Source of the DNA: J027 sp965215855
GTDB lineage: Bacteria > Chloroflexota > Anaerolineae > Aggregatilineales > J027
Assembly: GCA_965215855.1 (NCBI GenBank)
Contig: CBDCER010000003.1
Span: 3,472,001 to 3,536,000 of the forward strand
Length of the DNA: 64,000 bases
Direction of reading: 5' to 3'
Position numbers and translations under genes: made by a program. This document shows, piece by piece, positions 17,147-27,195 of this stretch (its first letter is position 1; every line of letters begins with the position of its first letter). The notes below the pieces were generated by a model that saw only the letters and a program-made list of their open reading frames with translations, did no database searches and was not told where the DNA came from.

Positions 17147-18040
17147 TTACTCCAAATCCCATACATAAACAACACCCTCATCTCCCCCTGTTACTAGATG
17201 TTTTCCATCTTGGGTAAAATCTAAATCCCAAATACGTTTTTTGTGCGGTGAAAACAGCAACTTTCGTTCACCATCTAGTAGGTTGCTTGTGATAATTGCT
17301 CCAGTTGACATGCCAAAGGCTATATGCTCGCCATCTGGATGAAAACATAGAGAGAAGTACTTTTGTAGTCTGTCATTAAATCTATCAGGTAGATGTCTTT
17401 CCCCCTTCTGTAAATCCCAAATAAAGATCCCCTTTCTTATGATTGCTAAATAGCGATCATAAGGATCAAAAGCCATCCAACGGAGACCAAGCGGGACCTC
17501 TTTGATTTCTTGAGTTGCCGATTGTTTAAGATCATGAATTATTATGCTGTCGGATCTCGCTATGGCGATTTGGGTTCCGTCAGAACTGATTGCGGCAATA
17601 GGGTGTTTAGGCAAACTGGAGGGTGTTGTGTCCTCAAATCGCCATACTAATTGTTGTGTTCCAGTGTCCCATAGCTCAATGCGTTTCCCTGCTATAAGCA
17701 GGTGATTTGTTTTCTTCGTAGAATCCAACCAATTGTAGTCAATATTTTGTGTTGTAAACTCTATTAATTTCTTTTGCTCAAAAATATATAAAGTGGCAGG
17801 TGAAGCCGAAGAGATAAATACAGCAGCATTTTGCGTGCAACAAGCTTTCTTTATTGTTCCGTGTTGCATAGATGTGATAATATCAACTATTTCTAGGCTA
17901 TCTAATGACCAAAGAGTTAAATTCGGAGTATTTTGAAAACTGCCTTGTCCAACCAAAATATTCTGACTTTTTCCACATACATCAAGGCTGATAATAGCAG
18001 CTTTGTTTTGAGATTGTAGTACATGATTAGGTTTGTACAT
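17147..18040 (-). CDS. WD40-repeat protein
   Basis: 297 residues forming a beta-propeller of about six to seven WD repeats. The clearest are RWMAFDPYDRYLAIIRKGIFIWDLQ split over two strands, HPDGEHIAFGMSTGAII, and the final HLVTGGDEGVVYVWDLE. No signal peptide is seen, so it is probably cytosolic. The gene is visibly AT-richer (sampled lines 30-45% GC) than the central part of the gene before it (about 55%). It starts 11 bases after the stop of the eCIS-type gene, the position usually taken by an immunity or chaperone gene. Either role would be an inference. Confidence 0.85.
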   Translation of the reverse strand: MYKPNHVLQSQNKAAIISLDVCGKSQNILVGQGSFQNTPNLTLWSLDSLEIVDIITSMQHGTIKKACCTQNAAVFISSASPATLYIFEQKKLIEFTTQNIDYNWLDSTKKTNHLLIAGKRIELWDTGTQQLVWRFEDTTPSSLPKHPIAAISSDGTQIAIARSDSIIIHDLKQSATQEIKEVPLGLRWMAFDPYDRYLAIIRKGIFIWDLQKGERHLPDRFNDRLQKYFSLCFHPDGEHIAFGMSTGAIITSNLLDGERKLLFSPHKKRIWDLDFTQDGKHLVTGGDEGVVYVWDLE

Positions 18041-18051
18041 GGCGCATTTCC

Positions 18052-21000
18052 TTACAAGTCCTCAACGTTTTTGAATCTTTTCATAGTCCCTCTATCGTCA
18101 ATCGAGAGACGGTCTTCAGATACATATTTGCTGGTAAATTCAGGCGTCACGAAATCCTGATCACCATAGTGGTATTGTTCTCCACCATGTTCACTACCTT
18201 TGCCTCGATTAAAATGCTGCGTTAAGAGCTGAAGGTTGGTTATATCTATAGCATGCTGCCATCTTTCTTGGTCGCTTGATTTGTAACCTTCATCAACCCA
18301 ATGGAATGCTACAGGTGTGTCGTGATCGACTTCATAATGCATGTGTTTATGAATACCTTGCATACCCCCATCTTGATACCAAGTTGCGACTTGATGTGCA
18401 GAAATGCCCGGATTGATTAATTGTTCCATTTCTAGTTCGCTGATAATGTTTTCAGCTTGGTCAATATCTCCTTGTTGGACGCTATCAACTAACTCTAAAA
18501 TGAATTCCCGCTCAATTCTCTCAAATTCACTATCTCTAAATTGTGTTCGAACATTACTCCAACCACTGCCACGTCCAGTGTAGAGATTGTAGCGAACATC
18601 GTAATTATCAGGTAATTCTCGGCGATCAGGAACATCTACTAGTTTTGGCTGTTTTACAGTATTTTCATCAGTTGCCTGTGTTGATTTGATAGTAGTACGC
18701 TGCACAAATGATAAATTATAATCCCATGTTGTGCCACCATCAACTATCTGGATACTTTCAATATCCTGTTGTTCGTTGCTCACCTGAGAAGCTATCTGTT
18801 GTGCTTCATCTCTAGTAATTGAGTCTTCATCTCGGTGTTCCGGTTCCTTGGTTCGAATAGAAGTAAGTGCAACACCAATTTTCTGGTCTTTGTCTTCATC
18901 ACCAGTATTTGGCCCTTCTGTGTCTTCTTCCTCGCCGCCAAGACCCATACTCTTCAGCAGGCCTTTCGCTTTATCGACCAGCCAGCCAATCGCCTCATCC
19001 AGGACACTTTCTACCATACCCTGAACGCCCTTCACCGCATCAGCAACTTTATCGGGCAGGCCACCCAACCCCAGCAAATCGGCCAGGAAGTCAATGACAA
19101 CCGGCAGCACACCCGCCAGTGTCTTCTCAATGGCCGCTGCCATGCCGCCGATGTTGCCCGCAATAATATCCTGGATGCCACCTACAATCGTCTCGATGAG
19201 GCTGAAGATTTTTGCGGCGTTCTCAAAGAGCCAGTTCAGGACTTTATAAATGGCCTCAATTGCCTGCACAATCGCGCCCGCCGGGTTCAACATGCCAATG
19301 ATACGCATGGTGACTTGTTTGATCAACGTCTCAATAACAAAATCAATGGCGGTTTGCAGGATAGTGTCGAGAATGTCTTTGGGATTGATCTTATCTTTGA
19401 TCCACTCGAAGATGCCGGCTGGCCCCTCAGCGATAAAGGTCGAAATCACTTCCCAAGCCTGTTCAATCAGGGCAACGTTTTCTTCGCCGACGTGTTTGGC
19501 AATCAACTGCCGAATCTTGGCCCAGCTAATGCCCATGATTTGCAGGAAGAAGGTGATGATACTCTTTAGCGAGAAATCACTCGGAATCTCGATGCCGACA
19601 CTGTCCATTCTAGCGAACAGCCACTTGATAAGGCCATCCAGCAAGTGCGTGCCGATGTTGTTGAAGAACATCTGGAACCCTTGTTTAAGGGCTTCCATCA
19701 AGTTGTTGGCGAAACCCACCGGATCCTCGGCAATAGAGTCAATGGCGCTCTTGATACGATTGACCACTGCCCAGAAGGCAGCTGGGACAATGCCGACCAA
19801 TTCCAGCAAGCCATTGATAATGAACTTGGCCGGGTCTTCAAGGAACGTTGTAATTGCGTCGGCAATCTTACCAACCAAACCCTTCGCTTTTTCGCGTAGG
19901 CCATGGACTTCCTGGCGCACTTCCTGGACAGCGTTCGAGGCCAGGTTTATCAATTCTTGATTGAAGTTGTCGCGGGTTTCGTTGACGCTTTGGCTAAGGC
20001 CATTCAGTTTCTCATCAAATTTGGCCCGCTCTTGAGTTGCCCACTCTTGCAGGTTGGCTGGCAATTGGTCATAAAGGGTGTTGATATCCTCGCGGGCTTT
20101 TTCAATGATGGCATGGGCTGACGCGACGATACCGTTGACCTCGGTAGAGATTTCGCGGAGCAGATTACAGACTCCATCACCGAAGTTTCTTTCGGCATTG
20201 TCATAGGCCTCGGTGGCCCAACCGGGTAAGCCAAATGTAGAGTCCCACCATTCTACGACGTCACCTAACACGCCGGAATGGCGCTCTTCAATTTTTTCTT
20301 CAACAACCCGTAAATCATCTTTGAATTTTTGGGATAAATCACCAATCCCTGCGTCCCATTTCTCTCTTGCTTTTTCAGGGACTTCTTTCATCAAATCGTC
20401 AACACTCGATTGGGCATTGCTGTAAATGGTGTTCGCTTGTTGCCCAACCTGCTGGCGCATCTGCTCTTCAGAGCCGACCATTTCATTTTGTTGACCGCCG
20501 ACGTTGGTAACCGTTTGCGCTCGTGATTCTTGCAGGGATTGTAAGGCTTGTGCTTGAAGTGCGGCCATGTCGGTATCGGCTTTTACCAGTGCTTCCTGCT
20601 GTTTAGCTCGTGCAACAGCAACGTCTTCTTCTGCGGTTTGCTCCAGATCTTCCTGGGCTTCCCGTGCTTCGGCGATGGGGCCACTCTCTACTAACGCTGC
20701 CGGCTCACTGGTCATACCAGCTTCTTCAATCTTTTGCTGATTTGCTTCTACATCTTCATCAAGCGATGTGTCTTCATCAGGAATCGGATCAGGCTTGGCT
20801 TCCTGTGCGTTTATATTTTGGGTTTGTTCGGCAGGTGGTAATTCTTCAGTAGGTTCAGGCTCACGTGTCGCTTCACCTTCCTGCTCCTCCTCCATTTCCT
20901 CATAAGATTCCTCGACATCTTCGGCCTTGCCCTCCAATGATTGATTCAGTTCCTGACCAGCTGCTTGAGCCATAGCCTCTGGATCAGCATTCACGAGTGA

Positions 21001-21816
21001 GTCCTCGTCGGGGGGGCGTTTGTTGCGTATAACTTGCCGAATACGCGCACACAGCTCTTCTATTTCGAGGCTAGGTTCAGGTTGGCTGCCTAATTCTTGA
21101 ATTAGCTCTTGTTCGGCACGGGCATCGATTTCTTCATCAGGTTCGGTAACCGCGTCACGTGCCTCCGTCACATGTTCGGCGGAGGGGGGCAGTTCCTCCT
21201 GTTCCGAGGCGGTAACTGCGGCCCGTTCCTGAACTTGCCCCATACGCTGTTGACTCTCGGAGGAAGGTGTTTCGGGAGGAGGGGGCATTTTTATTGCAAC
21301 ATCGCTGCTGGATGCTGCGCTGCTGGCTTCTGAGGATGCTTGTTCTGGTTGCGCCTCTCCTCGTGATTTCCCAGATGACACTGGAGCCGTTGATGTAGGA
21401 CCGTTCGTACCTGTCTTTTTGGCCGACTTCGGCTTCGTCGCTACAGACTTGGGTTGTTTGGGCGCTGTCTTTGCTGACGAGGTTTCACTTTTTCCGCTGG
21501 TATCTTTAGTTGCAGTAGGTGGAGTCTTTTTAGGAGTGGGTTGAGCAGTTGGTGCTTGTTGATTAGTTGCAGTTGGCGATGTGGAGTCTTTCTTTTTGGC
21601 CTCTTCGCGTTGAATTATTTGCTGGGTTGCTCGATTACCAAGATGCCTTTGTAACTTCAACACATCTTGAGGTCGCATGGGTCTTGGACGGCGTTGTCGA
21701 AGCGCCGCCAAACTTAATCTATGTATATCAACTGTTGTTTCGTGTTCGGTTTGGTGTGTCTGCGATGTTTGGTCTTTGTCTCCAACTGCTTTGTCAACCG
21801 ATTGATGTTCAGACAC
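18052..21816 (-). CDS. Large eCIS-type effector with HNH-like nuclease C-terminus
   Basis: 1254 residues. Near the N-terminus (about 50-70) is LKLQRHLGNRATQQIIQRE, the short motif seen at the start of many cargo proteins of extracellular contractile injection systems. Then follow a low-complexity Pro/Ser/Thr/Lys segment (75-190), an acidic coiled segment (190-470), and a long helical region with amphipathic and hydrophobic helices (470-970) resembling pore or tape-measure domains. The last about 100 residues carry EVDHDTPVAFHW and NLQLLTQHFNRGKG, an HNH/endonuclease-VII-like D-H...N...N pattern. GTG 21816 is chosen because GAGG lies about 10 bases upstream; GTG 21837 is the longer alternative. 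No sheath, tube or baseplate genes are in the window. Confidence 0.75.
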   Translation of the reverse strand: MSEHQSVDKAVGDKDQTSQTHQTEHETTVDIHRLSLAALRQRRPRPMRPQDVLKLQRHLGNRATQQIIQREEAKKKDSTSPTATNQQAPTAQPTPKKTPPTATKDTSGKSETSSAKTAPKQPKSVATKPKSAKKTGTNGPTSTAPVSSGKSRGEAQPEQASSEASSAASSSDVAIKMPPPPETPSSESQQRMGQVQERAAVTASEQEELPPSAEHVTEARDAVTEPDEEIDARAEQELIQELGSQPEPSLEIEELCARIRQVIRNKRPPDEDSLVNADPEAMAQAAGQELNQSLEGKAEDVEESYEEMEEEQEGEATREPEPTEELPPAEQTQNINAQEAKPDPIPDEDTSLDEDVEANQQKIEEAGMTSEPAALVESGPIAEAREAQEDLEQTAEEDVAVARAKQQEALVKADTDMAALQAQALQSLQESRAQTVTNVGGQQNEMVGSEEQMRQQVGQQANTIYSNAQSSVDDLMKEVPEKAREKWDAGIGDLSQKFKDDLRVVEEKIEERHSGVLGDVVEWWDSTFGLPGWATEAYDNAERNFGDGVCNLLREISTEVNGIVASAHAIIEKAREDINTLYDQLPANLQEWATQERAKFDEKLNGLSQSVNETRDNFNQELINLASNAVQEVRQEVHGLREKAKGLVGKIADAITTFLEDPAKFIINGLLELVGIVPAAFWAVVNRIKSAIDSIAEDPVGFANNLMEALKQGFQMFFNNIGTHLLDGLIKWLFARMDSVGIEIPSDFSLKSIITFFLQIMGISWAKIRQLIAKHVGEENVALIEQAWEVISTFIAEGPAGIFEWIKDKINPKDILDTILQTAIDFVIETLIKQVTMRIIGMLNPAGAIVQAIEAIYKVLNWLFENAAKIFSLIETIVGGIQDIIAGNIGGMAAAIEKTLAGVLPVVIDFLADLLGLGGLPDKVADAVKGVQGMVESVLDEAIGWLVDKAKGLLKSMGLGGEEEDTEGPNTGDEDKDQKIGVALTSIRTKEPEHRDEDSITRDEAQQIASQVSNEQQDIESIQIVDGGTTWDYNLSFVQRTTIKSTQATDENTVKQPKLVDVPDRRELPDNYDVRYNLYTGRGSGWSNVRTQFRDSEFERIEREFILELVDSVQQGDIDQAENIISELEMEQLINPGISAHQVATWYQDGGMQGIHKHMHYEVDHDTPVAFHWVDEGYKSSDQERWQHAIDITNLQLLTQHFNRGKGSEHGGEQYHYGDQDFVTPEFTSKYVSEDRLSIDDRGTMKRFKNVEDL

Positions 21817-21837
21817 CAACCACTTTCCTCTGCCCAC

Positions 21838-22177
21838 TATCGCTGATAATACAGCCGTCCCTTGTGTTTGGATAGGTACAGCCGATATTTGTATGTCTTT
21901 TGAACTTCAACTGTCATTGAATATAGTTCTAGATTTTAATATTGTATTATGATGATACCACACAAGTGTATATCAGAAAAACGCGCTAGGGCGATGATTT
22001 AACCTCTTGTATCCTAATTGCTATTTTCCTGAGCGTTCTATAACTCACCATATTCAATTTTAGTATCTATTCATTTTTAAGAAAAGTGCAAAATGGGCCA
22101 GAATGTAATTATTATCCGCATTCAACCTGCTAGGTATGGCTGAGAGATAAACCACCCTGATTATCGGAAATTCACCG
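21838..22177. other. Divergent intergenic region, AT-rich
   Basis: This region separates the leftward eCIS-type operon from the rightward RND gene and must hold both promoters. It is notably AT-rich (for example around 21920-21960 and 22040-22090). I see no RNA gene, riboswitch or repeat in it. Confidence 0.5.
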
Positions 22178-22186
22178 TGCTACAAT
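22178..22186 (+). promoter_or_regulatory. Possible extended -10 promoter of the RND gene
   Basis: TGCTACAAT matches the extended -10 form TG-N-TATAAT with one mismatch, 40 bases before the start codon. No strong -35 box accompanies it. Confidence 0.4.
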
Positions 22187-22225
22187 GGGCTTTTGCATTC
22201 GGCTTCATTTTTGGGAGTTTTCGCA

Positions 22226-25200
22226 ATGAGAAGAATCTTTGACAGCATTACCCGACTGTCGTTACGGTTTCGCTGGATTACCCTGGCCGCCACGTTGGCA
22301 CTTATTGGGTTGGGAGCTTATTCCTACACTAAACTTAACCAGGAGCTAATTCCAGCTATTGAATTTCCCCAGACTTTCATTTTCTCGCAGAATGGTGGGG
22401 CCAGTAGCGACAATATGCTGCATATGTACGGCATTCCTATCGAGCAGGCGGTCGATGGTGTCGATGGTGTGGTCAATACCGAGGCCACCAGTCGCAAAGG
22501 AATTTCATTTGTCATTGTCCGCAATGAATTTGGCTTGCAGCAAAGCCGCATAGTTGATGATATTCAGGCTGAGATTGACGCTATTCCATTACCCGTTCGC
22601 CGTTTGGAACCCACATCGGATATGTCGGTGCAGGATATGGTGAGGGAATTGGGGCCAGAGCATCTGGCTTGGCTCTATACGTATGCTGGTGATGAAGACA
22701 TCGCATTTGAACAACAATTGGATGCTGATGTGTGGGCTAGCTTTTCGGATGAAGCATTGCTTGGCTTTCCCGAAGATGTCTTTGAAACTCTGGAAAGCAT
22801 TATCCGCGAGGATATTCTGGCGCGACGCTCTGGCGCGACAGTGGCCTCACCTGATGAACCACCTGTCCTCCCATCCAGCTGGTCACAGCAAGACCCACGC
22901 TTCAGGACCGTCGCCGACCTCGCAGAAATGGCAAGTACCCGCAACCTGGCAGCAGTTTTCAATGACTTCATTGAAGATGGCTATGTGGTCGGCCCACTGG
23001 TTCATGCTGATGATCTGTCTCAAGCCGATGTCCAACTGTTCATTGAAATCGAAAATTCCTGTCGTGATTTTCGGCAACGCACCGGTACCCTATTACCGAC
23101 AGATGGCAGTGATCCATGTTCATACATTGCCTATCTGGATGCTGAGGTTATTCTGGCGACTTTTGGCGAAGATGGAACAGTGGCCGATTGGCTGCCCCAA
23201 GGCTATCTGGCAGATTTAGCCCCCCGTGACCGTAACACGCTGGCACAAGCGGCGTTGGCGCGTGACATTACTGGCCAAGAGGTTCCGCGCTCTGCCGAAG
23301 TTGAATTGCCCGATGCGTGGCAGGCTGAAGCACCACAGCTATTGACGTTTAGCCTTAGCGACTTTGCGTTGGGGGCCATCACGATTAGCTCATCTACCTT
23401 GACAGATGAAGAATTACGGGAATATGTGGAAGATGATTTCGTGCCGCGCCTCAAAGACTTGGGGCTGATTGCTGATGTGCGTGTGGTTGGTGGCGAAACC
23501 ATTCCCTCTTATGTACTGAATCCTGAACTGGAACGGGTGAATTTACCCACGATTGATACAAATAATAACACCACTGAGACCGATACCAGCGAAACAGGCG
23601 ACGATGAGTCTGATAATGAGAATCAGACCACTGATGAATCTACTGATGCAGCTTCGGGCTCCGATGAGAATGAATGCCAGTTGGAGCCGCCAGTTGAAAC
23701 CGATTTGGAACCAGTAGAATTGCCTGCACCCTGGGCGTTGTTACCGAGTTTCTTTGGCGCAGAGGGGTTTGAGCTGACCACTACGGCTCATCTAGTTGAC
23801 TTGAGTTATGGTGCATGTCAGTATGCTTCGAGCATTTTGAACCTTATGACATCTCGTCCTGAAGCTATTGGGCTGATTACTCAACTGCCCGAAGAAGCAT
23901 TTGTCTATTTGGCCGCTGTAGAACCGAATTTCCTGGATAATCTCAATTCAGCCGTCATCGACATTTTACCAGAGGACATCGTGAGAACGCTGTTACGTGA
24001 TTATGATGCCCGTTTGGGATCATCATGGGAACAACTGTCTAGTCAAGATGAAATGATGCAGGCTGGGCAGCGCCTTACGCATGTAAGCGATTTGGTTGAT
24101 TACGAAGGCAAGGCAGCCCAGACACTCGTCAACGTTGTGAGCTTCCTACATAACGGTCAGTTTCGTGAGTTGGGTGATTTTTGTGGACTGTCTCGCGAAG
24201 GGTTCTGCGAATTCGCGGTTCTGCTTATCAATGACCTATCGTCTTTTGCCATTGAAGGGATAATTGATCGAGAACCGGACTTCCTGACAGCATTGGCTTC
24301 AACGGAAAGCGGCCAAGTCGTTTTGTCCTATTTCTCGCAGGACGCAATGAAGACTACGCCAGTCGCGACCTTTATCGACAATCTTGACGATGAAAACTTG
24401 CAACAGGTACTCCAAGCGATACGAGATGGCGAACGCCTGACGGCTGCTGAAAGCCTCCAAGCGGAGCGTAGTGCCGAACGCATCGTTGATGATAGTGCGC
24501 CAGATTTGCCGTCTTCCTGGAGTCCAGTGGGCGGATTCGTCGGTACACCACTGGAACGCGCTGATGATTTGTTGAATGTCAAATTACTCCCCAACTACGA
24601 GAGTGCTGCCGATTTCATCAATTTCCTATCGGCTGATCCGCAAGGGCAGAATCGCATCCGTGAGTTGCAGTTTGAGGCGTGGGACTATTTAGGCAATGTG
24701 CAGACACATGAGGAAGGTTTCTGGTCACAACTCTCGACAGTGACCCTGCGAATTCTGGCAAGCGCGGACTTTGTTGACCAGTTGCCGCCCACTGTGCAGG
24801 AGCGCATTGCAGCTGGCGGTGAACCCTTTGAACCAGACGAGTTTGTGACACGTACCAATGCGAATAGCAGTCTGATTATCACGGTCTTCAAAGATAAAGA
24901 TGCCAATACCGTTGCTTCCTGGGATGAAGTCGAGGCCGTATTGGAAGATGTACGCGATGATATTGATGTGTTTGTGCCCTTCGAGCAATCGACCTTCATT
25001 GAAGAATCGTTGGCTGGTGTTCAGCGAGAGGGGCTTACAGGCGCGATTATGGCGATTATCGTCATCTTGGTCTTCATGAACCTCAGCATTCGCAGCACGC
25101 TGGTCACATCGGTCAGTATTCCGACTTCGGTGATGACGGCCTTTTTCTTGATGGAATTTGTTCCGTCGAATGTTTATGCGTTGCTCTCGCCGATTTTGGA

Positions 25201-27103
25201 TGATGTTGGGCGCGACTCCACGCTGGGCAGCTTGCTCGAAGTCATTATCCGGCTCTTCCCAGAAAGCTATACACTCAACATTATGACGTTGTCGGGCTTG
25301 ACAGTCGCGATTGGACGTGTGGTTGATGACTCGATTGTGGTGTTGGAGAACATCTATCGCAATATCCAAAAAGGCGGTGACCAGCGCGAGGCGATCTTGC
25401 AAGGAACCCGCGAAGTCTCGGTGGCGATTTTCGCTGCGACCCTGACGACAATGGTCGTGTTCTTGCCGCTGGGACTGTTTGGTGGTGTGGTTGGTGCGTT
25501 CTTCTTACCCTTTGGCCTGGCAGTGACCTATTCGCTGGCTGGGTCGTATATCGTTGCCATTACGACGGTTCCGGCGCTGGCGCAAATCTTCATCACCAAA
25601 GAAACTATTCCGGCTGAAGGGCAGATCGAGATTACCGATGAGATGGCTGGATTTGAGCGTGGGTTGAATCACACCAAGAATGCGTTTATCAGTGGTGTGG
25701 ATCGCTTGAGCGCGGCATATAGTATCGCTATTCAATGGGTGTTGCGTAATCGCTTGATTACAATTGGCATTGCCCTGGCATCGCTGTTTTTTGGGATGTA
25801 CCTGCTTGGTAATCGGCCTCAACAGTTTCTCCCGAATTTTGGTGATCCGACCATTGCGGTTTCCGTAAATTTGCCTGCTGAGACTGAAGAGGGCCAACCC
25901 ATCACCGTCGCCTATACCGATGTGCGAGTGCGGCAATTAGAAGCGTATTTGCAACAATCTGGTGGCGAAATTGAATCGATCTTGACGTCAGTTGGCGGTG
26001 ATGCACTCTCCGGTGACTTCTTGGGTGGCACAGGCGAACTAGACGAGACCATTGCATCTATCCAGATTGGGATGCCCAGCCAGGAAGCTCTGGATGCTTT
26101 CTTGCCTGAATTACGAACCGAGGCCGAGGCCATTTTCGGCTCAGAGAATGTGCAGGTTTCAGGAGCCAGTACAGGTGGTGGATTTGGCGGCTTTGCGTTG
26201 GAATTGAGCGGACCTGAAGGCACAACTCTGCAAGATCTGGCAACCTATGATGATATTGTGTTGGAAACGCTCGGTGAAATCGACGGTTTAGTGAATATCG
26301 AAAGCACTTTGGCCGGTGCTGGTGATGAGGGTGAAACAACCTACATCCGTGTCGATGGCATACCGGCGATTCGTTATACGGCTGAACTGGAGAGCGAAGA
26401 TGCACTGGGTATCACGGCCATAGCGATTGAGAAGGTCGAAGATGCCGTTGCTAAGTTCCGCGAGGAGCATCAGGATACCCTGGATCTTTCTGCTGAAATC
26501 ACTGTTGGGCAGGGGTTCGAGTCTGAACAGCAGGTCGAAGGCTTCCGGCAGATTGGTGTCTCGATGTTAATTGCTACTTTCATCGTTTACCTATTGCTGG
26601 TATTTACCTTCGGCCATGCCATTCACCCCATTACGATCCTCGTCAGCTTGCCTCTATCGGTGGTAGGAGCCGCTGTCGCCTTGACGATTACGGGGCGTGC
26701 GCTTGGACTTTCGGCCATGATCGGGCTACTGATGTTGATTGGTATTGTGGTGACGAACGCAGTTGTGCTGCTGGATCGTGTGCAACAGAACCGGCGTGAG
26801 CGTGGCATGTCTACCTATGATGCACTGGTCGAGGCGGGGCGCGTGCGTCTGCGCCCGATTCTGATGACGGCTATCAGTACCACATTTGGTGTGTTGCCGC
26901 TGGCGCTTGGTTTTACTGAGGGCGCAATTATCGCGGCGGAATTGGGCACAGTCGTCATTGGTGGTTTGGTCAGCAGCACGTTCCTGACTTTGCTGGTGGT
27001 TCCGGTCGTTTATAGCCTGTTCGACTCGTTAATCCAGACAGTGTTGGGCATCTTTGGGCGTGGCAGCAAGTCTGGCCCGTTGGCGTCACCGGCCACTGAC
27101 TAA
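22226..27103 (+). CDS. Giant RND-superfamily efflux transporter (AcrB/HME-like)
   Basis: 1625 residues, against about 1000-1050 for AcrB-type pumps. TM1 lies at about 18-36, followed by QELIPAIEFPQ as in AcrB-like proteins. TM2-6 start near residue 930 (GAIMAIIVILVFMNLSIRST), with the proton-relay helix around VAIGRVVDDSIVVLENIY containing the D-D pair. TM7-12 span about 1180-1195 and 1440-1600, with GIVVTNAVVLLDRVQQNRR. The first external loop is about 890 residues instead of about 300 and contains an Asp/Thr/Asn-rich linker (about 445-490). ATG 22226 has GGGAG about 9 bases upstream. No membrane-fusion protein or TolC gene is adjacent, as expected for an organism with one membrane. Substrate unknown. 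Confidence 0.92.
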   Translation: MRRIFDSITRLSLRFRWITLAATLALIGLGAYSYTKLNQELIPAIEFPQTFIFSQNGGASSDNMLHMYGIPIEQAVDGVDGVVNTEATSRKGISFVIVRNEFGLQQSRIVDDIQAEIDAIPLPVRRLEPTSDMSVQDMVRELGPEHLAWLYTYAGDEDIAFEQQLDADVWASFSDEALLGFPEDVFETLESIIREDILARRSGATVASPDEPPVLPSSWSQQDPRFRTVADLAEMASTRNLAAVFNDFIEDGYVVGPLVHADDLSQADVQLFIEIENSCRDFRQRTGTLLPTDGSDPCSYIAYLDAEVILATFGEDGTVADWLPQGYLADLAPRDRNTLAQAALARDITGQEVPRSAEVELPDAWQAEAPQLLTFSLSDFALGAITISSSTLTDEELREYVEDDFVPRLKDLGLIADVRVVGGETIPSYVLNPELERVNLPTIDTNNNTTETDTSETGDDESDNENQTTDESTDAASGSDENECQLEPPVETDLEPVELPAPWALLPSFFGAEGFELTTTAHLVDLSYGACQYASSILNLMTSRPEAIGLITQLPEEAFVYLAAVEPNFLDNLNSAVIDILPEDIVRTLLRDYDARLGSSWEQLSSQDEMMQAGQRLTHVSDLVDYEGKAAQTLVNVVSFLHNGQFRELGDFCGLSREGFCEFAVLLINDLSSFAIEGIIDREPDFLTALASTESGQVVLSYFSQDAMKTTPVATFIDNLDDENLQQVLQAIRDGERLTAAESLQAERSAERIVDDSAPDLPSSWSPVGGFVGTPLERADDLLNVKLLPNYESAADFINFLSADPQGQNRIRELQFEAWDYLGNVQTHEEGFWSQLSTVTLRILASADFVDQLPPTVQERIAAGGEPFEPDEFVTRTNANSSLIITVFKDKDANTVASWDEVEAVLEDVRDDIDVFVPFEQSTFIEESLAGVQREGLTGAIMAIIVILVFMNLSIRSTLVTSVSIPTSVMTAFFLMEFVPSNVYALLSPILDDVGRDSTLGSLLEVIIRLFPESYTLNIMTLSGLTVAIGRVVDDSIVVLENIYRNIQKGGDQREAILQGTREVSVAIFAATLTTMVVFLPLGLFGGVVGAFFLPFGLAVTYSLAGSYIVAITTVPALAQIFITKETIPAEGQIEITDEMAGFERGLNHTKNAFISGVDRLSAAYSIAIQWVLRNRLITIGIALASLFFGMYLLGNRPQQFLPNFGDPTIAVSVNLPAETEEGQPITVAYTDVRVRQLEAYLQQSGGEIESILTSVGGDALSGDFLGGTGELDETIASIQIGMPSQEALDAFLPELRTEAEAIFGSENVQVSGASTGGGFGGFALELSGPEGTTLQDLATYDDIVLETLGEIDGLVNIESTLAGAGDEGETTYIRVDGIPAIRYTAELESEDALGITAIAIEKVEDAVAKFREEHQDTLDLSAEITVGQGFESEQQVEGFRQIGVSMLIATFIVYLLLVFTFGHAIHPITILVSLPLSVVGAAVALTITGRALGLSAMIGLLMLIGIVVTNAVVLLDRVQQNRRERGMSTYDALVEAGRVRLRPILMTAISTTFGVLPLALGFTEGAIIAAELGTVVIGGLVSSTFLTLLVVPVVYSLFDSLIQTVLGIFGRGSKSGPLASPATD

Positions 27104-27112
27104 TGTTGCGGC

Positions 27113-27148
27113 GAATTGGCCTCCGGTGCGGTTATCGGGGGCCAATTC
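27113..27148 (+). terminator. Hairpin after the RND gene, possible terminator
   Basis: Perfect 9-bp arms GAATTGGCC (27113-27121) and GGCCAATTC (27140-27148) begin 10 bases after the RND stop codon. There is no T run behind the stem, so it may terminate weakly or only protect the 3' end. Confidence 0.45.
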
Positions 27149-27152
27149 TGTA

Positions 27153-27180
27153 TTGACACCGCCGCTATGTTTTGTATAAT
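27153..27180 (+). promoter_or_regulatory. Consensus sigma-70 promoter of tRNA-Leu
   Basis: A perfect TTGACA (27153-27158) and a perfect TATAAT (27175-27180) are separated by 16 bases. The expected start near 27187 lies 9 bases ahead of the tRNA. Confidence 0.85.
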
Positions 27181-27195
27181 TTCTGTGCAAGGTAA

